Below are positions 12,148-25,995 of a DNA stretch of 64,000 nucleotides, piece after piece. Origin of the DNA: Silurus meridionalis (taxonomy: Eukaryota > Chordata > Actinopteri > Siluriformes > Siluridae); the NCBI RefSeq assembly GCF_014805685.1, contig NC_060887.1:8777463-8841462 (forward strand), read 5' to 3'. The stretch's first letter is position 1, and every line of letters starts with the position of its first letter. Below the pieces are notes generated by a model. It did not search any database. It was not told the origin of the DNA and saw nothing but the letters and a program-made list of their open reading frames with translations. The position numbers and the translations under genes were made by a program.

Positions 12148-12880
12148 CCAGGTCCCCAATCATACACAGTGTAATCGTTCAGCTTTCTACAACCCTATGC
12201 ATGTTTATCCAGTTCTTCCTCAATGCGCAACTCCAACCAGTCAAAGCAAACACCCTCCTCTCAGCGTTTCAGCCACACTACAGCTGAGTGTAGGATGTTT
12301 ACAGTCACTGCAGCTGGACTGCTTCAAACTCACACATCGCACAAATTACTTTAGTGTTACAGAGGAACAGATGATCTCCTTCTTGACACGATCGAACCAT
12401 GGGGCATTTCTGTTCCTTCTCCAACCTGCACTTGTTTCAGGTCTACCTGTGGGATCTGGGTCTTTTTTTTTTTTTTTTAAACTAATAAAAACCATAAAAG
12501 GAAAATATCACACACGGACGGTGGTGATGTTGGAGGTCGGTGGCAGCAAACATCCAACTGAAAGCTCGTCTCTTCACACACACAGCTTCCAGTCGGGGAT
12601 GTTTACAAGCACCAACAACCGGCTCGGGTCACACACAATCAATATGCACTTTCACACACGGCAAAACTAAACAAACATACACACAAAAAGCAGAAGTAAT
12701 AGACTGGGTGGGAGGAAAGTGCAGCATGGATCACTGTGGGCTCTGCCCCTCTATAGAGCAAGAACATGATAATAATCATTTAAACATTTACACACACAAA
12801 CATGGTTTTGAAGAGCAGCAGTCTGATCTTCAAGGTTACACTTTAAACACTTCTGAGGTACGCGTCCTCTGAACATGCTG

Positions 12881-12952
12881 TCAAAACTGAAGGGAAAAAT
12901 GAAATCTGAGGTTTGTATGTTTGTTTAACAGCCCGGAAGTAAAAGCACGTAT

Positions 12953-13000
<48 letters not shown>

Positions 13001-13237
13001 GAGAAAGGTAAACAAGATCAACCCGACAATCATCTCCTCTACAAAAATGATGGAAATCCAAGAAGCAAAGGTCATGTTGTTTCTGTAGCAGTTAGAAAGT
13101 TGGTTGAAGAGGAAACCCCGGAGCTGCCTGTGTCTCGAGTCCTTCACAACACTCATCCGGCTGGAAACGAAGTTGTATTCGAATTCAAAAAGCCCGTAAA
13201 CCGACCGGTTATTGTGCACTGAAGTGTTGCTGCACAC
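12881..13237 (-). other. open frame in a candidate intronless transcript, unassigned
   Basis: A 118-codon minus-strand frame starts at 13237 and runs into the (CA)n tract. It has a hydrophobic segment (WISIIFVEEMIVGLILF), and an internal Met lies at MSVVKDSRHR. I do not recognise it. The same interval is also open on the plus strand in the matching codon register (12929-13222, ending TGA, no ATG), so strand and coding status are unclear. It lies downstream of a CpG-rich block and upstream of a good poly(A) signal on the minus strand. Confidence 0.25.
12956..12998. repeat. (CA)n microsatellite
   Basis: About 21 dinucleotide copies. Confidence 0.98.
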
Positions 13238-13319
13238 TTGCTAGAGACGTCTCAAAGTCATTGTGCTAATGATCCGTGTTAGATAGCGCACTGTGGAAGT
13301 GTAGTGCAGTGCTAGCTAA

Positions 13320-13760
13320 CGGCGGCTAAGCTCCGCAAATACAACTACACTCCAGCCACATTACCCCGCACCTCTTCACCACCACCCCCTCCTTCCTCCG
13401 CTCCACGGCACCGGAGGCTTTTTCTTTATTCTACGCATTTTTCCTGCTCCCCCCCCCACTCTTTTTTTCGTGTCTTTGACCGCCACATATTTCCCAGTCT
13501 CCGCCATTCCGCTTCCTTCCGTCTCGGTCGCGCTTGTCTTTACTTTGACCTTTAGTTACCCGACGGCGCGCGCGGGCGCGCGACAACCCACCCCCCACCA
13601 CCCCGGTGTTGACGTAATCGCCATGGTAACAGGAAGCCCGCCTCGTACACGTGCCCCGCGTGCGCGCTCGCGACGAGGACGCGAAGGCGCTGAGGTGAAG
13701 GACACCTGGGGCTGCGTTCCAAACCGCACGTACCACGCGAAAGCAAAAAGAAAAAAAAAT
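13320..13760 (-). promoter_or_regulatory. CpG-rich block, probable promoter
   Basis: The only strongly CpG-dense stretch in the left 30 kb, with CGACGGCGCGCGCGGGCGCG and several GCGCG runs. On the minus strand it holds well-placed ATGs (for example at 13507 in GGAATGGCGG). It could be the promoter of zfat, whose first exon must lie upstream of 4431, or of a separate minus-strand transcript ending at 12.14 kb. Direction is inferred. Confidence 0.5.
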
Positions 13761-13789
13761 AAGGGGGGAGGGGGTCATGCGGCAATCCC

Positions 13790-14560
13790 GGAAGCGGCTG
13801 CACTAGGCATTCAGGAGGACAGGATGTGATTTGGGACACAGCCCTGGATAACTGGCGAACGTCTAATCATCATTCCTGCTCCAGTTTTATTTAGAATGTC
13901 AAGAACACTTGTGTGACTTGTGAAGTGCAAAAAAGAAGGGCAGTTATGAGTGAATGTTAGTATAAATTTATTTTGGTGGGGTTGAGAATTAAAGGGCATT
14001 TTAAGGATGAAGAATGGAAGAAAAAAATGTACTTGACAAAGAGTCCCCTATTTTCCTAACCTTGTCCGTGGCCCCATGTGTCTTGTGGAAAGAAATGCCA
14101 CAGCTTGAGAAGAGGGACCCTTTGCTAATCAACACGTGTTATAAATAAAACCAATCCAGGCAGAAGCACAATGGTGTGTGATCGCAACAAACCCTGGAAA
14201 TGTGTTGGTTTATATTTGGAAGAAATTGGGGTCAGCTCATGAATGCACTCAGCATGTGCTCCAGTAATAAAACACTACTAAAGTCATGCCAACTTCTGAT
14301 GCAAACCCGTCCGCTGAAATGCAACATTTTTACTAAATACACATCGACCAATTTGCAATTGCAGTCTTATTTGCACAGTTTCTAAGTAAAAAGACGGGTT
14401 TGAGATCATAATCATTTTAATAGATATCAATCAGGGTTCTCTCATTAATATCAGTGTATTAATAGACTGGTGCGATACGAGTAAAATTAGAGTCTTTTCA
14501 TATAAACTAAGTTGATTAAGCAAAAATCTTGACAAAAGTACACTAGGAACATTATAACCA
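13790..14560. other. gene-free stretch, nothing assigned
   Basis: AT-rich sequence without a supported exon or named repeat. Confidence 0.4.
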
Positions 14561-14585
14561 TAATAATTCATAGTACTTTAGATAC

Positions 14586-14665
14586 TTAAGTACATTTAAA
14601 GGCAAAAGCATTTGTACTTTTACTCAAGTGAAAGTACAAATGCTTTTGCCTTTAAATGTACTTAA
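14586..14665. repeat. perfect 35-bp inverted repeat, 10-bp spacer
   Basis: Arms 14586-14620 and 14631-14665 are exact reverse complements; the spacer is TACTCAAGTG. The arm sequence resembles the AAGTAC-rich subterminal part of the hAT-like element at 2.26-2.85 kb, so it is probably a folded remnant of that family. Confidence 0.9.
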
Positions 14666-14669
14666 CCAG

Positions 14670-15571
14670 AATTGTTATAAAGCAGCTTTACAAAAATAAA
14701 ATAAAATCCTGATGTAAAATGACACCTGCTATTGTACTTATAAATTATTTGTCTTGTAGAACTATAAATAAAAGCATTGATGACTTTGTTACCAGAAACG
14801 TGAGTATGAGTATTATTAGATCTCACCTTTGACATTCCATATTTGCTTTTATGGAGTCCACTGTGTGAAATTGTCAAGACCCTTGCTATCCGCTACAAAG
14901 CTCAACATCAGGGCCTGCTCACGCTGGGACAACGTTTTCAGGCCCTGCTTCAGGCTCAGGTGGAGGACTGTTAAGTTCTTCGGAGCCTGGTCCAACCAGA
15001 GGGTACTCTAGCTGCAACCCTAGGGGCCTTCTCCGTCCCCCTGTCTTTTTACAATCTTCACGATGGAAATAGGGGGCTATTTCTTTCCTAATACCACTTC
15101 CCTAAAACCTGTGCTTTCTCTTCTTTGGTGACCTCAGTGTCACATTGTGTGGAAGAAATTCTTGGGCTCCTGCTGATGTTGGACAAATTTGAGCATTTCC
15201 AGGTCTATTGCCATGTTAAGGACAGTATTGGTCCAGTATTGGTCCAGAGGGTGAGGTGTGTGCTTGGCGATGTACACAAATACCCCTTAGTGACCATGAT
15301 CATCTAATTTAAAGCATTCAATCAAGGCACTAGTTATTTAAGCACCTCAACCATCCATTGATTTTGTGGACAAATCTGCAGATTTAGGTACATATATTGC
15401 ACTAAAGAAGTACTGAATAATTTAAATAGTGAGTCAATAAATTGTGTAGTATTTGTTTTGAAGAAATGTGTTAGTAAAGCATTTTACTACACAAATTTAT
15501 TTTAATGAGGAAACTGCCAGAATTTTTTTTGATGTCTCCTAAATGGAAGTAAAGCATTCTAATTTTTATTC

Positions 15572-15650
<79 letters not shown>

Positions 15651-16330
15651 CATCTGTCTGTTTAACGTTTCTGGATTTAAATTGTATTGATCAGTATTAT
15701 CTGATTTTATGATGACTTAAATAAACAGTATTTTTACATTTAGTGATTTGTTTAGCCTGCTTGTCTTTTTCCTGACTCTAAATTCTCACATTTAACTTAC
15801 ATCTGAGACTTATCAGAAATTTCAATGTTATCAGTGACATTTGTATGGAAATGCTCTGCCTTGTTTTGTATAAAGTCTTCCCATTGTCTTTAAGGATGAA
15901 TTGAACTTGATGAAAAAACACCACAAATAATTCAATACCATATAAATACCTTCTTTAATAGCATTCCTGATACCATTTGAAATGTTATTTTAAATGTTTT
16001 TGTTCAATTTGGAAAACATTTAGTTCACACTTTAGATACACTCAGCTTGCATTTAATAATACATTCTGAACAGGATTTTAAACAAAAAAATTCACAATAT
16101 ATTGACATTTTTTGGATTAATCAATAAATATTTTCAGTTATATTAACCTGAATTTTACATGAAAAAAATTAAATAAAAAATTGAATCTGGAAGACCAATA
16201 ACATTAAAGTTTATCTAACAGTCTAGGCTATCATTGGTTCTAATAGCTCAGTATTATTACTTATTATAAATATATCTATGTGTATTTTCAATTTTTAGCA
16301 GTTGATCTGTCCTTCACTGTTCTCAGTTGG
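14670..16330. other. gene-free stretch 3' of the dynein gene
   Basis: Contains a (TA)n tract and otherwise AT-rich DNA. The interval 14.85-15.06 kb is more GC-rich and briefly open on the plus strand, but I could not assign it. Confidence 0.4.
15577..15648. repeat. (TA)n microsatellite
   Basis: About 36 dinucleotide copies. Confidence 0.98.
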
Positions 16331-16359
16331 TCACTTCTATGACACCGTTATCATCAACG

Positions 16360-16365
16360 TTTATT
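16360..16365 (-). terminator. poly(A) signal overlapping the dynein stop codon
   Basis: AATAAA on the minus strand whose first A is the last base of the TGA stop (TGAATAAA). If used, the 3' UTR would be only about 20-35 nt. Whether this or a more distal site is used cannot be told from sequence. Confidence 0.5.
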
Positions 16366-19300
16366 CAGAACTCCACAAGAAATCGTGCAAGTTGGCTCCA
16401 GTCTTCTGAATGTGGCACTGCCAATTGCTAAAAATGGACAAAATACACACAGTCAGCTTGGTGGCGCTCTTGCTTAATGAGTAAAAACACAGGTATGCTG
16501 TCTTTTTGACTGTTCCACACAGTGTTCCTTTATCTTGGCTGTTTCGACATTTCCATATATTTTGTAAAAACACACTGTTCAAATTTTATTTGATTTACCT
16601 CTCCAACATCATAGATCCAGACTCGACCCTCAGAATCGCCTGCTGCTACTTCATGGCCCCCTGATGCCCATCTGACCCGGTTCAGCGCACAAGAGCTATC
16701 CACTGTCACACTCGCCGTAGGAACCTGGAAATGGGAATACGATAATTTGCTAATCGACAATTTTGCTTATTTGATATTCCAAGTTTCATAATTGGCATTA
16801 ACTGAACCAAAATAATATAACTCACTGTTTATCTTTTACAATTTGTTCATGAATAACCACAAAGAAAAATAACACTAGGTAAAAAATAGAATATTAGAAC
16901 ATTTTTTTATCACACTGCAAAACTTTGATAGTGTATTTCTGATAGATCCAGCTTACTTACTTCTGTGTTCTTATTAAGGTTCCAGATATCCAAGCGACCC
17001 AGTCCATCCACTGTAGCAAAGACAGCCGGGTGCATGGGAGACCACATGACGTCATAGACATAGTCAACATTGTCTTCAAAAGAGTAGAGTGGTTTATTGT
17101 GCTGTGTAAAGAAAATACAAGGCAAAAAAATAAGACAAGCCAAATATTGCATGTAAAAAATAGTGAATGAATAGTTAAAAGGGGTCAAACACATTATAAT
17201 GGAATCCTCAGCCAAAATTGTAGAAAAATGCATCTGCTGCATAGTCTGACAGTGTCCAGGAAAACTACTACTGATACAGTGCTGCAAGTTTTATGTAGGG
17301 GAACATGGCTGAAACAGGCTCAAATCACTCAAATTTGCTAATTTCTTCATTTCTGGTTAGCCCCTTGTTATAGAAGTAAAGCTAAATGGTCAAACTAACA
17401 ATCATAAATAATACTGTCATTTTTTTATATATATGTTTGCTTGCAAAGCCTTTGCACTTAGTGACTGAATGTACCAAATAACTGATTAATGCGAAATATC
17501 TTGCTATCTCTCCGATGGATGTGATTTTTCAGTATAGTGAAAGTTTGCTTCACACTTTGGAATTCAACAGAAAAATCCAAATGCTAATTCTATACATGAA
17601 ATCAAATTTTGTCTTCCTATCTACTTACTTTTACTGGCCACATATTGGGACATGTGTTTATCTTTAACTGCCTAATTAGCACTATAGTCAACCATAAGAC
17701 TCACGTTACTGGAAAAGAGGCACTAGAATTGGTTTTGTGTTGTTTTCTACGTTATTCTGTTTCCTTTCTGCTTTATAATTATGTCCTAGCTTTGACCACT
17801 GCATGAGAGAACTTTTATTTAGAAGACTACAACAGGAAGTGGGTAGCCACAATTTTGGAGGAAATCCAAGTCTCTTTATTCTTTATGCTGCTACTTTTGC
17901 TGTTTTGGTATTTTTCTATCTGAATTATTTTTGGGACACTTGCTGTTTTTGAGAGGTTATATGTGGAACTAGACAATTTAAAAATATACCCAAAACATAT
18001 GAGGATTGTCTGCAATATCTCAGATCACCATAGATACGCTTTACTAAGGTGCATCAACAAACAACATTCAAATGCCTTAAGTAGCAAAAAATCACATGGA
18101 AAAACTATAGAGTCACTTTTAAGTAAACTGTCCAGTTTCTTTTGATCTTGTCTCGGGGAGACTGCATAGAAAAAGCGCTATAATTTCTATACTATTTGCC
18201 TGATTTGCATGTAAAAAGGGCAAAATAAAGTTACAAGTTTGCACCTGAAATGCAATACTGAATTAAATGTAACATGATTGTGATATAAATTAACAAACAT
18301 TGTTTCCCATTCATTAATTGACCGAGTACAGATATAATTTTCTTTTCAGAAGAAGAAGCCTTTATATGTCACATCACAGTATATATTACAGTACAGTAAC
18401 ATCCTTTGTACTATATAAATATCCCCATTTTTTCGGTTGGGGTCAAAACACAGGGCCAACCATCAAGTCAAGTCAAGTCAAGTCAAGAAGCTTTTATTGT
18501 CATTTCAACCATATATAGCTGATGCAGTATACAGTGATGCCCATGATACCCATGATATGGGTCCCTCTGGATAAGTCCTTATAAATTAAAACTATTTGAC
18601 AGAATGGAAAGATATAAAAAAAAAAAAGCTTACTTTGGTTGACCACAGTTTCACAGTCCAGTCAAAGGATGAGGTTGTAAAAAGGTTGGAGAAATCAATG
18701 GGGCCCACAGCATTGTGGCAGCTAATGCCAGTGACTGGCCCCTGGTGGCCCTTAAACATCTTATTTATTCCAGCCTTACTAAACAGACAAAATACATACA
18801 CAGGATCAGGGAAATACAACGGCTTCTAGAATTCACATGGCTGGACGACTGAATACACTCACATGCCATGCCGAGAGGCCGCGTACACCGTCCCTTCTGT
18901 ACTTCCCACAACAAAGTTATTAACTTCGCCAACAGGAAAACCTATGCCAGTCACAGCAATTACTTTAGACTTGTTATAATATAGTTCCATACTGTCCTGT
19001 GAATAAACCAGAACAAAAATCACCATAAGGCTATGATTATCTAACAGACAAGACATTATTTAAAGGCAACATATGGAAATACATACTTGTTTGTGACAAG
19101 GGAAAAAAGCATAAAATGTCTAAATGCCTAAATCAAACCAGTCAGTGAGCACTTCTGCTTCTGCTTGTGGATAATATCAAGCTGAAAGACCCCAATTGCA
19201 AGGATTAAACCAAAACCAGTCAGGTTCTCAAGTATTAGGGAAAAAAAAAAACATTTCCAAACATCTAACTGTTCAAAATATTTATGGACTTGGGTTTACA

Positions 19301-21209
19301 TCCAGGCTATACACACTTATACAGAAAAAATACAATGTGTTGATGAACATCTGATCTGTGTTGTAGGAACATTAAAATCAACTGCATAGCAACAATATTT
19401 ACCACAATATACCTCAATATTTTAATTGTTTTTGCTCACATTAGCTCTAATGCAGGTTTACTCGTATGTCCTATATCTTTCCACCTGTGTCCATCTAATG
19501 TATTAGAAGGTTTGTCTTTTTACCTGTGGCTTGGATAGCATATCTAAACTCCAGAAGCACATCTTGCCATCTGTAGACACTGTGACCAGGTTGTTAGCAT
19601 TTTGGGTTCCCACCACATTTATGCTGGACACAGGGTGCTGCAGAAAACATAGGAATAATTACTGAATCAAAACAAAAACCCTCAGCTCAATCTTCTGTAA
19701 CTGATTTATTCTAATCAGGGGAATGGTTCAGCGAGAAGCCTATGCTAGGAATGCTTGGTGTTATGCAGGTGTACTATACTTTGGGTGGGATGCCAGTCTA
19801 CCAAAACATACCAATAACACATGTCAACACACTCATTCACACCTAAGGTTAATTCATCTCTTAAATTAGTTTTTGAAGGGATGTGGAAGCTCATTGGTTA
19901 AGGCTTTAGGTTACTGATTGGAAGGGAGGAATCAAACCCCATTATTGCCAAGCTGCCACTCTTGGGCCCTTAAGTAAGGCCCTTAAACCTCTGTGATCCA
20001 GCAGCTTTGTACCATCGCTGACCCTGTGCTCTGGTTTCTAACATCACTGGGTTATGCGAAGAAAGCTTTTCACTGTGGTGTAATGTGCAATTTACAAGTA
20101 ACTATGGACCCTGGGCTTGTGAGGTAAAAATGCTGGAGCACAGTTGTGCCAGATTTAATAACTGAAGATTGGGCAGATGTATATGAACTACACTGCAGTA
20201 TTATTTTCTTACAGTATGAGCAGCAGCAGATAAAGGTGTCCTTTGTACTGGAGTTTTTCTGTGGCTCCGATTGTCCCACAATACTACCTGGCCAGAGTAA
20301 GTGCCCCCGACAATGAGGTTTGGATGAAACTGTGCGAAACCCACTGACATCACAGAGGACTGCAGGGAGAGACATATGCGAGTTAGATGATTCAAGATGG
20401 TCGTATATTCACAGTATTTCGGTCTCCACCAACTGCATTTATTAGAATTTCCATTTAATTGTGTATTGGATGCTTAGATCATAAATTACAATATGGTACA
20501 GCTAAGTTCAGAAAATGGACGAGGCAGTGAATGGTATTTAAAGAAATCCAAGGTCATGTTTATTATTAGAAGGGAACATAATGAGGGGGAGAGAGACAAA
20601 TGGGCTAATTTCATTACTGCTGCTATTCAGGCAGAACACAAACAAAGACTGACCTTAGTGTGCCTCAGCTATCTGGCCTGGAGTGTTATTCCTGGATACT
20701 GCTTGGTTACTAACTAAATTAAAATGCCAGTTCACTACAAATACTGGTACTTTCTGATCTTCTACGCAAGTGTTAAGTAGACATTAGGACCAGCATGCAA
20801 AACTTCTGACCTGACAATGGAATATGTATTCTGGGATTGTCTTCTTAAACTTCATGTTCCACACCAGCACAACTCCATCTGGCTCCTGTGGTGCATGCTC
20901 GTTGGCATTGTATGAAGCCATAAGCGATTCTGGGTGCTGAGAAAAACATTTAACACATTTTTATTAAAAACCTAAATGCAGTAATATTAAAACTATATCT
21001 TTTAACTGGGCTACTTAGACAAAGTGTACAAAACAGCATAGCAAAGAAGTATTAATTTCCTAGTATGAAATGCAAAAGGTGAGTTGAGTAACTACATAAT
21101 ACAACTGTGGAATCAACAGCATTTTTTGTCTATTTAGACTGAGAAGTTTCCAAGAAGTTTCACTTCCACACAATGAAATAAAACGTGATAAAATCACTAA
21201 AATGATTTC

Positions 21210-21279
<70 letters not shown>

Positions 21280-21299
21280 TATATATAAATAAAACGTGA

Positions 21300-21365
<66 letters not shown>

Positions 21366-21718
21366 AAGGCTCTCATTCGATTAAAATATTTAATCACGAT
21401 TAATTGCACGATTGTCATGAGTTAACTTGTATTAATTGCAACTTAATCTATTGATCTGCACTTGTCAGTTTGCACAATGATGCTATTTGATCATACCATT
21501 GATCAATTGACCATTGATCATACTATCTTCCTGCTAGAAAATGTTATGGAGTAAAGGGAACAGCTTTTCTGGCTTAGGTCGCTATTAGTTTCTTGATGTG
21601 AATGGTGAGTTCTCCACACTCTCTGAGGTAAATTTTCCGATTACGTGGCATCTTTGGATGGTCTTTCTGTCCCCAACTGCACAGTCCCTTTAACTTTAAT
21701 ACAACAATAAGAATACAC

Positions 21719-21755
<37 letters not shown>

Positions 21756-22526
21756 GGAGTTAAACATACTCCTGAGGTTCCAGTGACCCCTCTCCTCTCC
21801 TCAGGTCTGCCTGCTTTGTCCTGTCCTGCCTCTGCATGCTGTTCGATTGGAGGCCACTCTGTGCAGCTGGGGATGGTTTCACATCAACGGCCTGAGGATC
21901 CATCAAATTACTCTCAGCTACAATGACCAAGGACTACAGTTTGCTTCTGATCACCATCACTGCACACTTCAACATTGTTAAGATGTAATATATGGACATT
22001 TGGTGCCACCCAGATGAGGATTCAATTCAATTCAATTCAATTCATTTTTATTTGTATAGTGCTTTTAACAATGAACATTGTCTCAAAGCAGCTTTACACA
22101 GATAATGCGGTGATTAAATGTAAATATGTTCTTTGTAAGTATGTTTGTCCCTGATGAGCAACTGTGGCAAGGAAAAACTCCCCGAGATGGCATAAGGAAG
22201 AAACCTTGAGAGGAACCAGACTCAAGAGGGAACCCATCCTCATCTGGGTTGCACCAAATGTCCATTTGAAGCATATATGCAAAGTTGCGGGGTACAGTGA
22301 TGATGATCAGAAGCAAACTGCACTCCCGAGTCAGTGCAGCAGACCGCCGACACCAACTACAGTCCAATCCATCCTCAAAAGCACCCGTTCTACTCTGGAA
22401 TTATATGGAACCACCCAAGGTGTTGATGAGAGACCGTCCCAAGCTGCACAGAAGTGTGAAGATCCATGGAGGGAGAGGGGCAGGAACAGTGGTCACTGGA
22501 GCCTCAGGAGCATGTTTAACTCGACC

Positions 22527-22577
<51 letters not shown>

Positions 22578-25500
22578 ATATGGATTATTAAGTGTAACTA
22601 TTGGTGTATGAAAGTTAATGTCACTGTGCAGTTTGGACTCCGGCAAGACTCGCTATGGCAGCATAACTAAAAGGGAGAACCAGAAGGTAACACAGACATG
22701 AGGGATCTCTGGGATAAGAGACGACCCACCACACCACCGTCAACAAACCTGAGTGAACGTGTGAATGTGAGGGGACGACAGCATACAAATATACCAGTTC
22801 ACCAAACACTCTATATCCATGTTCCCTCCAGATCTGTGCCTTTACCTAAGAAAAATCTACTGATAAAAGGCTTGACTAAATAAATAAGTTTTCAACCTCG
22901 ACTTGAACACTGAGACTGTGTCTGAGTCCCGAACACTGATTGGAAGGCTGTTCCATAACTGTGGGGCTTTATAAGAGAAAGATCTGCCCCCTGCTGTAGT
23001 CTTCATTATTTGAGGAACCAACAGATAGCCAGCACCTTTTGATCTAAGTAGGCGTGGAGGATCATACTGGTACAGAAGTTCACTCAGATACTGCGGTGCG
23101 AGACCGTTAAGTGCTTTATACGTCAGTAGTAGTATTTTATAATCAATGTGAGATTTGATTGGGAGCCAGTGTAGACTGATTAAAACAGGGGTGATGTGGT
23201 CATATTTCCTAGATCTAGTGAGGACCCTTGCTGCTGCATTCTGGACTAACTGAAGCTTATTTATGCACTTACCGCACACCCAGACAGTAAAGCGTTACAG
23301 TAGTCTAATCTAGAAGTAACAAAAGCATGAACTAGTTTTTCTGCATCCTGTAACGACATCATATTTCTAATCTTAGCAATATTTCTAAGGTGAAAGAAGG
23401 CGATTCTGGTGATATTATTCACGTGAGACTCAAAGGAAAGACTCGGGTCAATAATAACACCAAGGTCTTTGACAGCCGTACATGCTGAAACAGAAACACC
23501 ATCCAGAGATGCTACGTCATCGGAAAGTTTATTTCTAGCTGCATGTGGTCCTAGTAAAAGTACTTCCGTCTTATCTGAGTTGAGCAGAAGAAAGTTATTA
23601 AGCATCCACTGTCTAATGTCCTTTACACACTTCTCAACATTGTTAAGCTGATCTCTCATCTGGCTTTGCTGAAATATACAGCTGTGTGTCATCAGCATAG
23701 CAATGGAAGCGAATCCCATGTTTATGAATAATTTCACCAAGAGGCAGCATATATAAAGAGAAAAGCAGTGGGCCTAAGACAGATCCTTGAGGAACACCAA
23801 ACTTTACCTCATAGAGTGTGGAGAACTCACCATTTACATCCACAAACTGATAGCGATCAGTCAAATAAGACCTGAGCCAAGAGAGCTGTTCCTTTATTCC
23901 AACAACGTTCTCAAGTCTAGCAAGCAGTATAGTGTGATCAATGGTGTCAAAAGCTGCACTAAGGTCGAGCAAAACAAGTAAGGAGACAAAACCCTGATCA
24001 GAGGCCAATAACAGGTCATTTACCACCTTAACTAGCGCCGTCTCTGTGCTATGATGAGGCCGAAATCCTGACTGATACATTTCAAAATGTTATTCATAAG
24101 CAGATGTGAGCATAACTGCTGTGCTACAACCTTTTCTAAAATTTTGGATATAAAGGGGAGATTTGATATCGGTCTGTAGTTGGACAACTGACATGGGTCA
24201 AGGTCAGGTTTCTTAATAAGGGGTGGATAACTGCCAGTTTGAAGGATTTGGTACATAACCAGTGCTAATGGAAGAGTTAATTATTTTTAAAACAGGTTTG
24301 ATTACCTCTGGAGCTATCTGTTTAAAGAAACTTGTAGGCAAGGGATCGAGAATGCAGGTTGATGATTTTGATGAGGAGATTAATGAAATTAAGTCATTCT
24401 CATGAATAGGAGTGAAGCTTTGTAGTTGATTGTCTGCTATAATTACACTGCTGTCTACAGGGTTACTTGTAAAATAATTTGGATTTATATTAACCGTCTG
24501 GATTTCTTGCCTGATGTTTTCAATTTTATTATTAAAAAAGTTCATGAAATCATTACTACCTATTGATGGTGTGCATGTTAGCGCAGTGCTTTTATTCCCT
24601 GTTAATTTTGTTACCGTGCTGAATAAAAATCTAGGATTATGCTTGTTATTTTCTATGAGGGTGGAGAAATATGCTGATCTAGCAGCACTAAGAGATTTTC
24701 TATAATTTAAGAGGCTCTCCTTCCATGCTATTTGAAATACTGTTAATTTTGTTTAACGCCATTTACGTTCTAATTTTCGAGTGGTCTGTTTTAAGGTCCG
24801 CGTATGATCATCATACCACTGTGCTAATTTTTTCTCCCTGATTATTTTGGTCTTAAGGGGCGCTACATCATCTAGAGTGTAACGTAACGTTGATTCTAGA
24901 TGTTCAGTGGCCCAGTCGAGCTCTGCGGGGTCGTACGGAGATCTATCTAATATCGTAATTTCTGGAAGATTATTAATAAAACGCGGTGCTGTAGCTGACG
25001 TGAAAGTACGCTTAACACTGTAACGTGGTGACGTAGAAATGCAATGACTGAGGCAAATTTTAAACGAGATTAGATAATGGTCTGAAATAGCTTCAGACTG
25101 TGGAATTATGACTAAGTTTTTTATTTTTAATCCAAATGTTAACAACCTTTTCCTCTTAAGTCTGGTCCCTCTCAAGGTTTCCTCCTTATGCCATCTCAGG
25201 GAGTTTTTCCTTGCCACAGTCACCACCGGCTCACTCATTAGGGACAAACTTACACTTAAAAAGAAGGATCTTATTTATCATTTCTTACCACATTATCTGT
25301 GTAAAGCTGCTTTGAGACAATGTTCATTGTTAAAAGCACTATACAAATAAAAAATAATTTATTAAATTGAATTGAGTTGAATTATTTCCACTTCTGGTAG
25401 CTGCTAAACTGCATTTCCTTGCTGTGCACCTGTACTATGCAATTGCAATAAATTTGTATCTATTTTGACCTATCTATATAAAACACTGCCCATATGCACA

Positions 25501-25923
25501 TTGATACATTAAGGGGGATCCAGGCCAGTCCAATTCAACGCGAACTGTTAATATGGTATGTAATTACAATTTATTATAAAGATACAATTTTATCGTATGT
25601 CACAGACAGCTTTATTAAACCAGCTACTTACCTGCAATGACCAATCCAGACAAGTGACAACTCGATGTTTTGACCACTGCTCATTATAAAACTGACGATT
25701 GAAGGACAGATTGAATCCAGCTTGTGTTTCTCTAATGGTCAAATACATTAACTGTATTATTTTGAGGAAATAACATTGGATAATTGAAAACTGACTATTA
25801 GCAGACTACTGAAAGATATAATAATAGTAAAACTGAAAAAGAAATAGTCATAGCCATAGCGGCTGCCTTTTGTCTTTTAATATACATTATCAGTTTGGAC
25901 ATATCTTTGCCTTCAGTGGTTTT

Positions 25924-25995
<72 letters not shown>

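Noticed and set aside
13507..13618. First coding exon of zfat in the CpG block
   Set aside because: None of the ATGs there is followed by a donor in the required phase (one base over), so I did not add it to the model.
13431..13839. Proteins encoded in the CpG block on either strand
   Set aside because: Long frames follow from high GC content; no family resemblance, although the ATG at 13507 on the minus strand could begin a short upstream frame.
14829..15060. Coding exon in the GC-richer patch 3' of the dynein gene
   Set aside because: Briefly open, but no recognisable protein, no convincing splice borders, and no continuation.
21197..21418. Membrane protein of alternating Ile-Tyr
   Set aside because: Translation of (TA)n microsatellites; the same applies at 15471-15653, 26302-26499 and 26435-26716.
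24753..25247. Host gene encoded by the 164-aa minus frame
   Set aside because: It is the endonuclease/linker part of the L2-like LINE followed by the same reverse-transcriptase domains as other copies.
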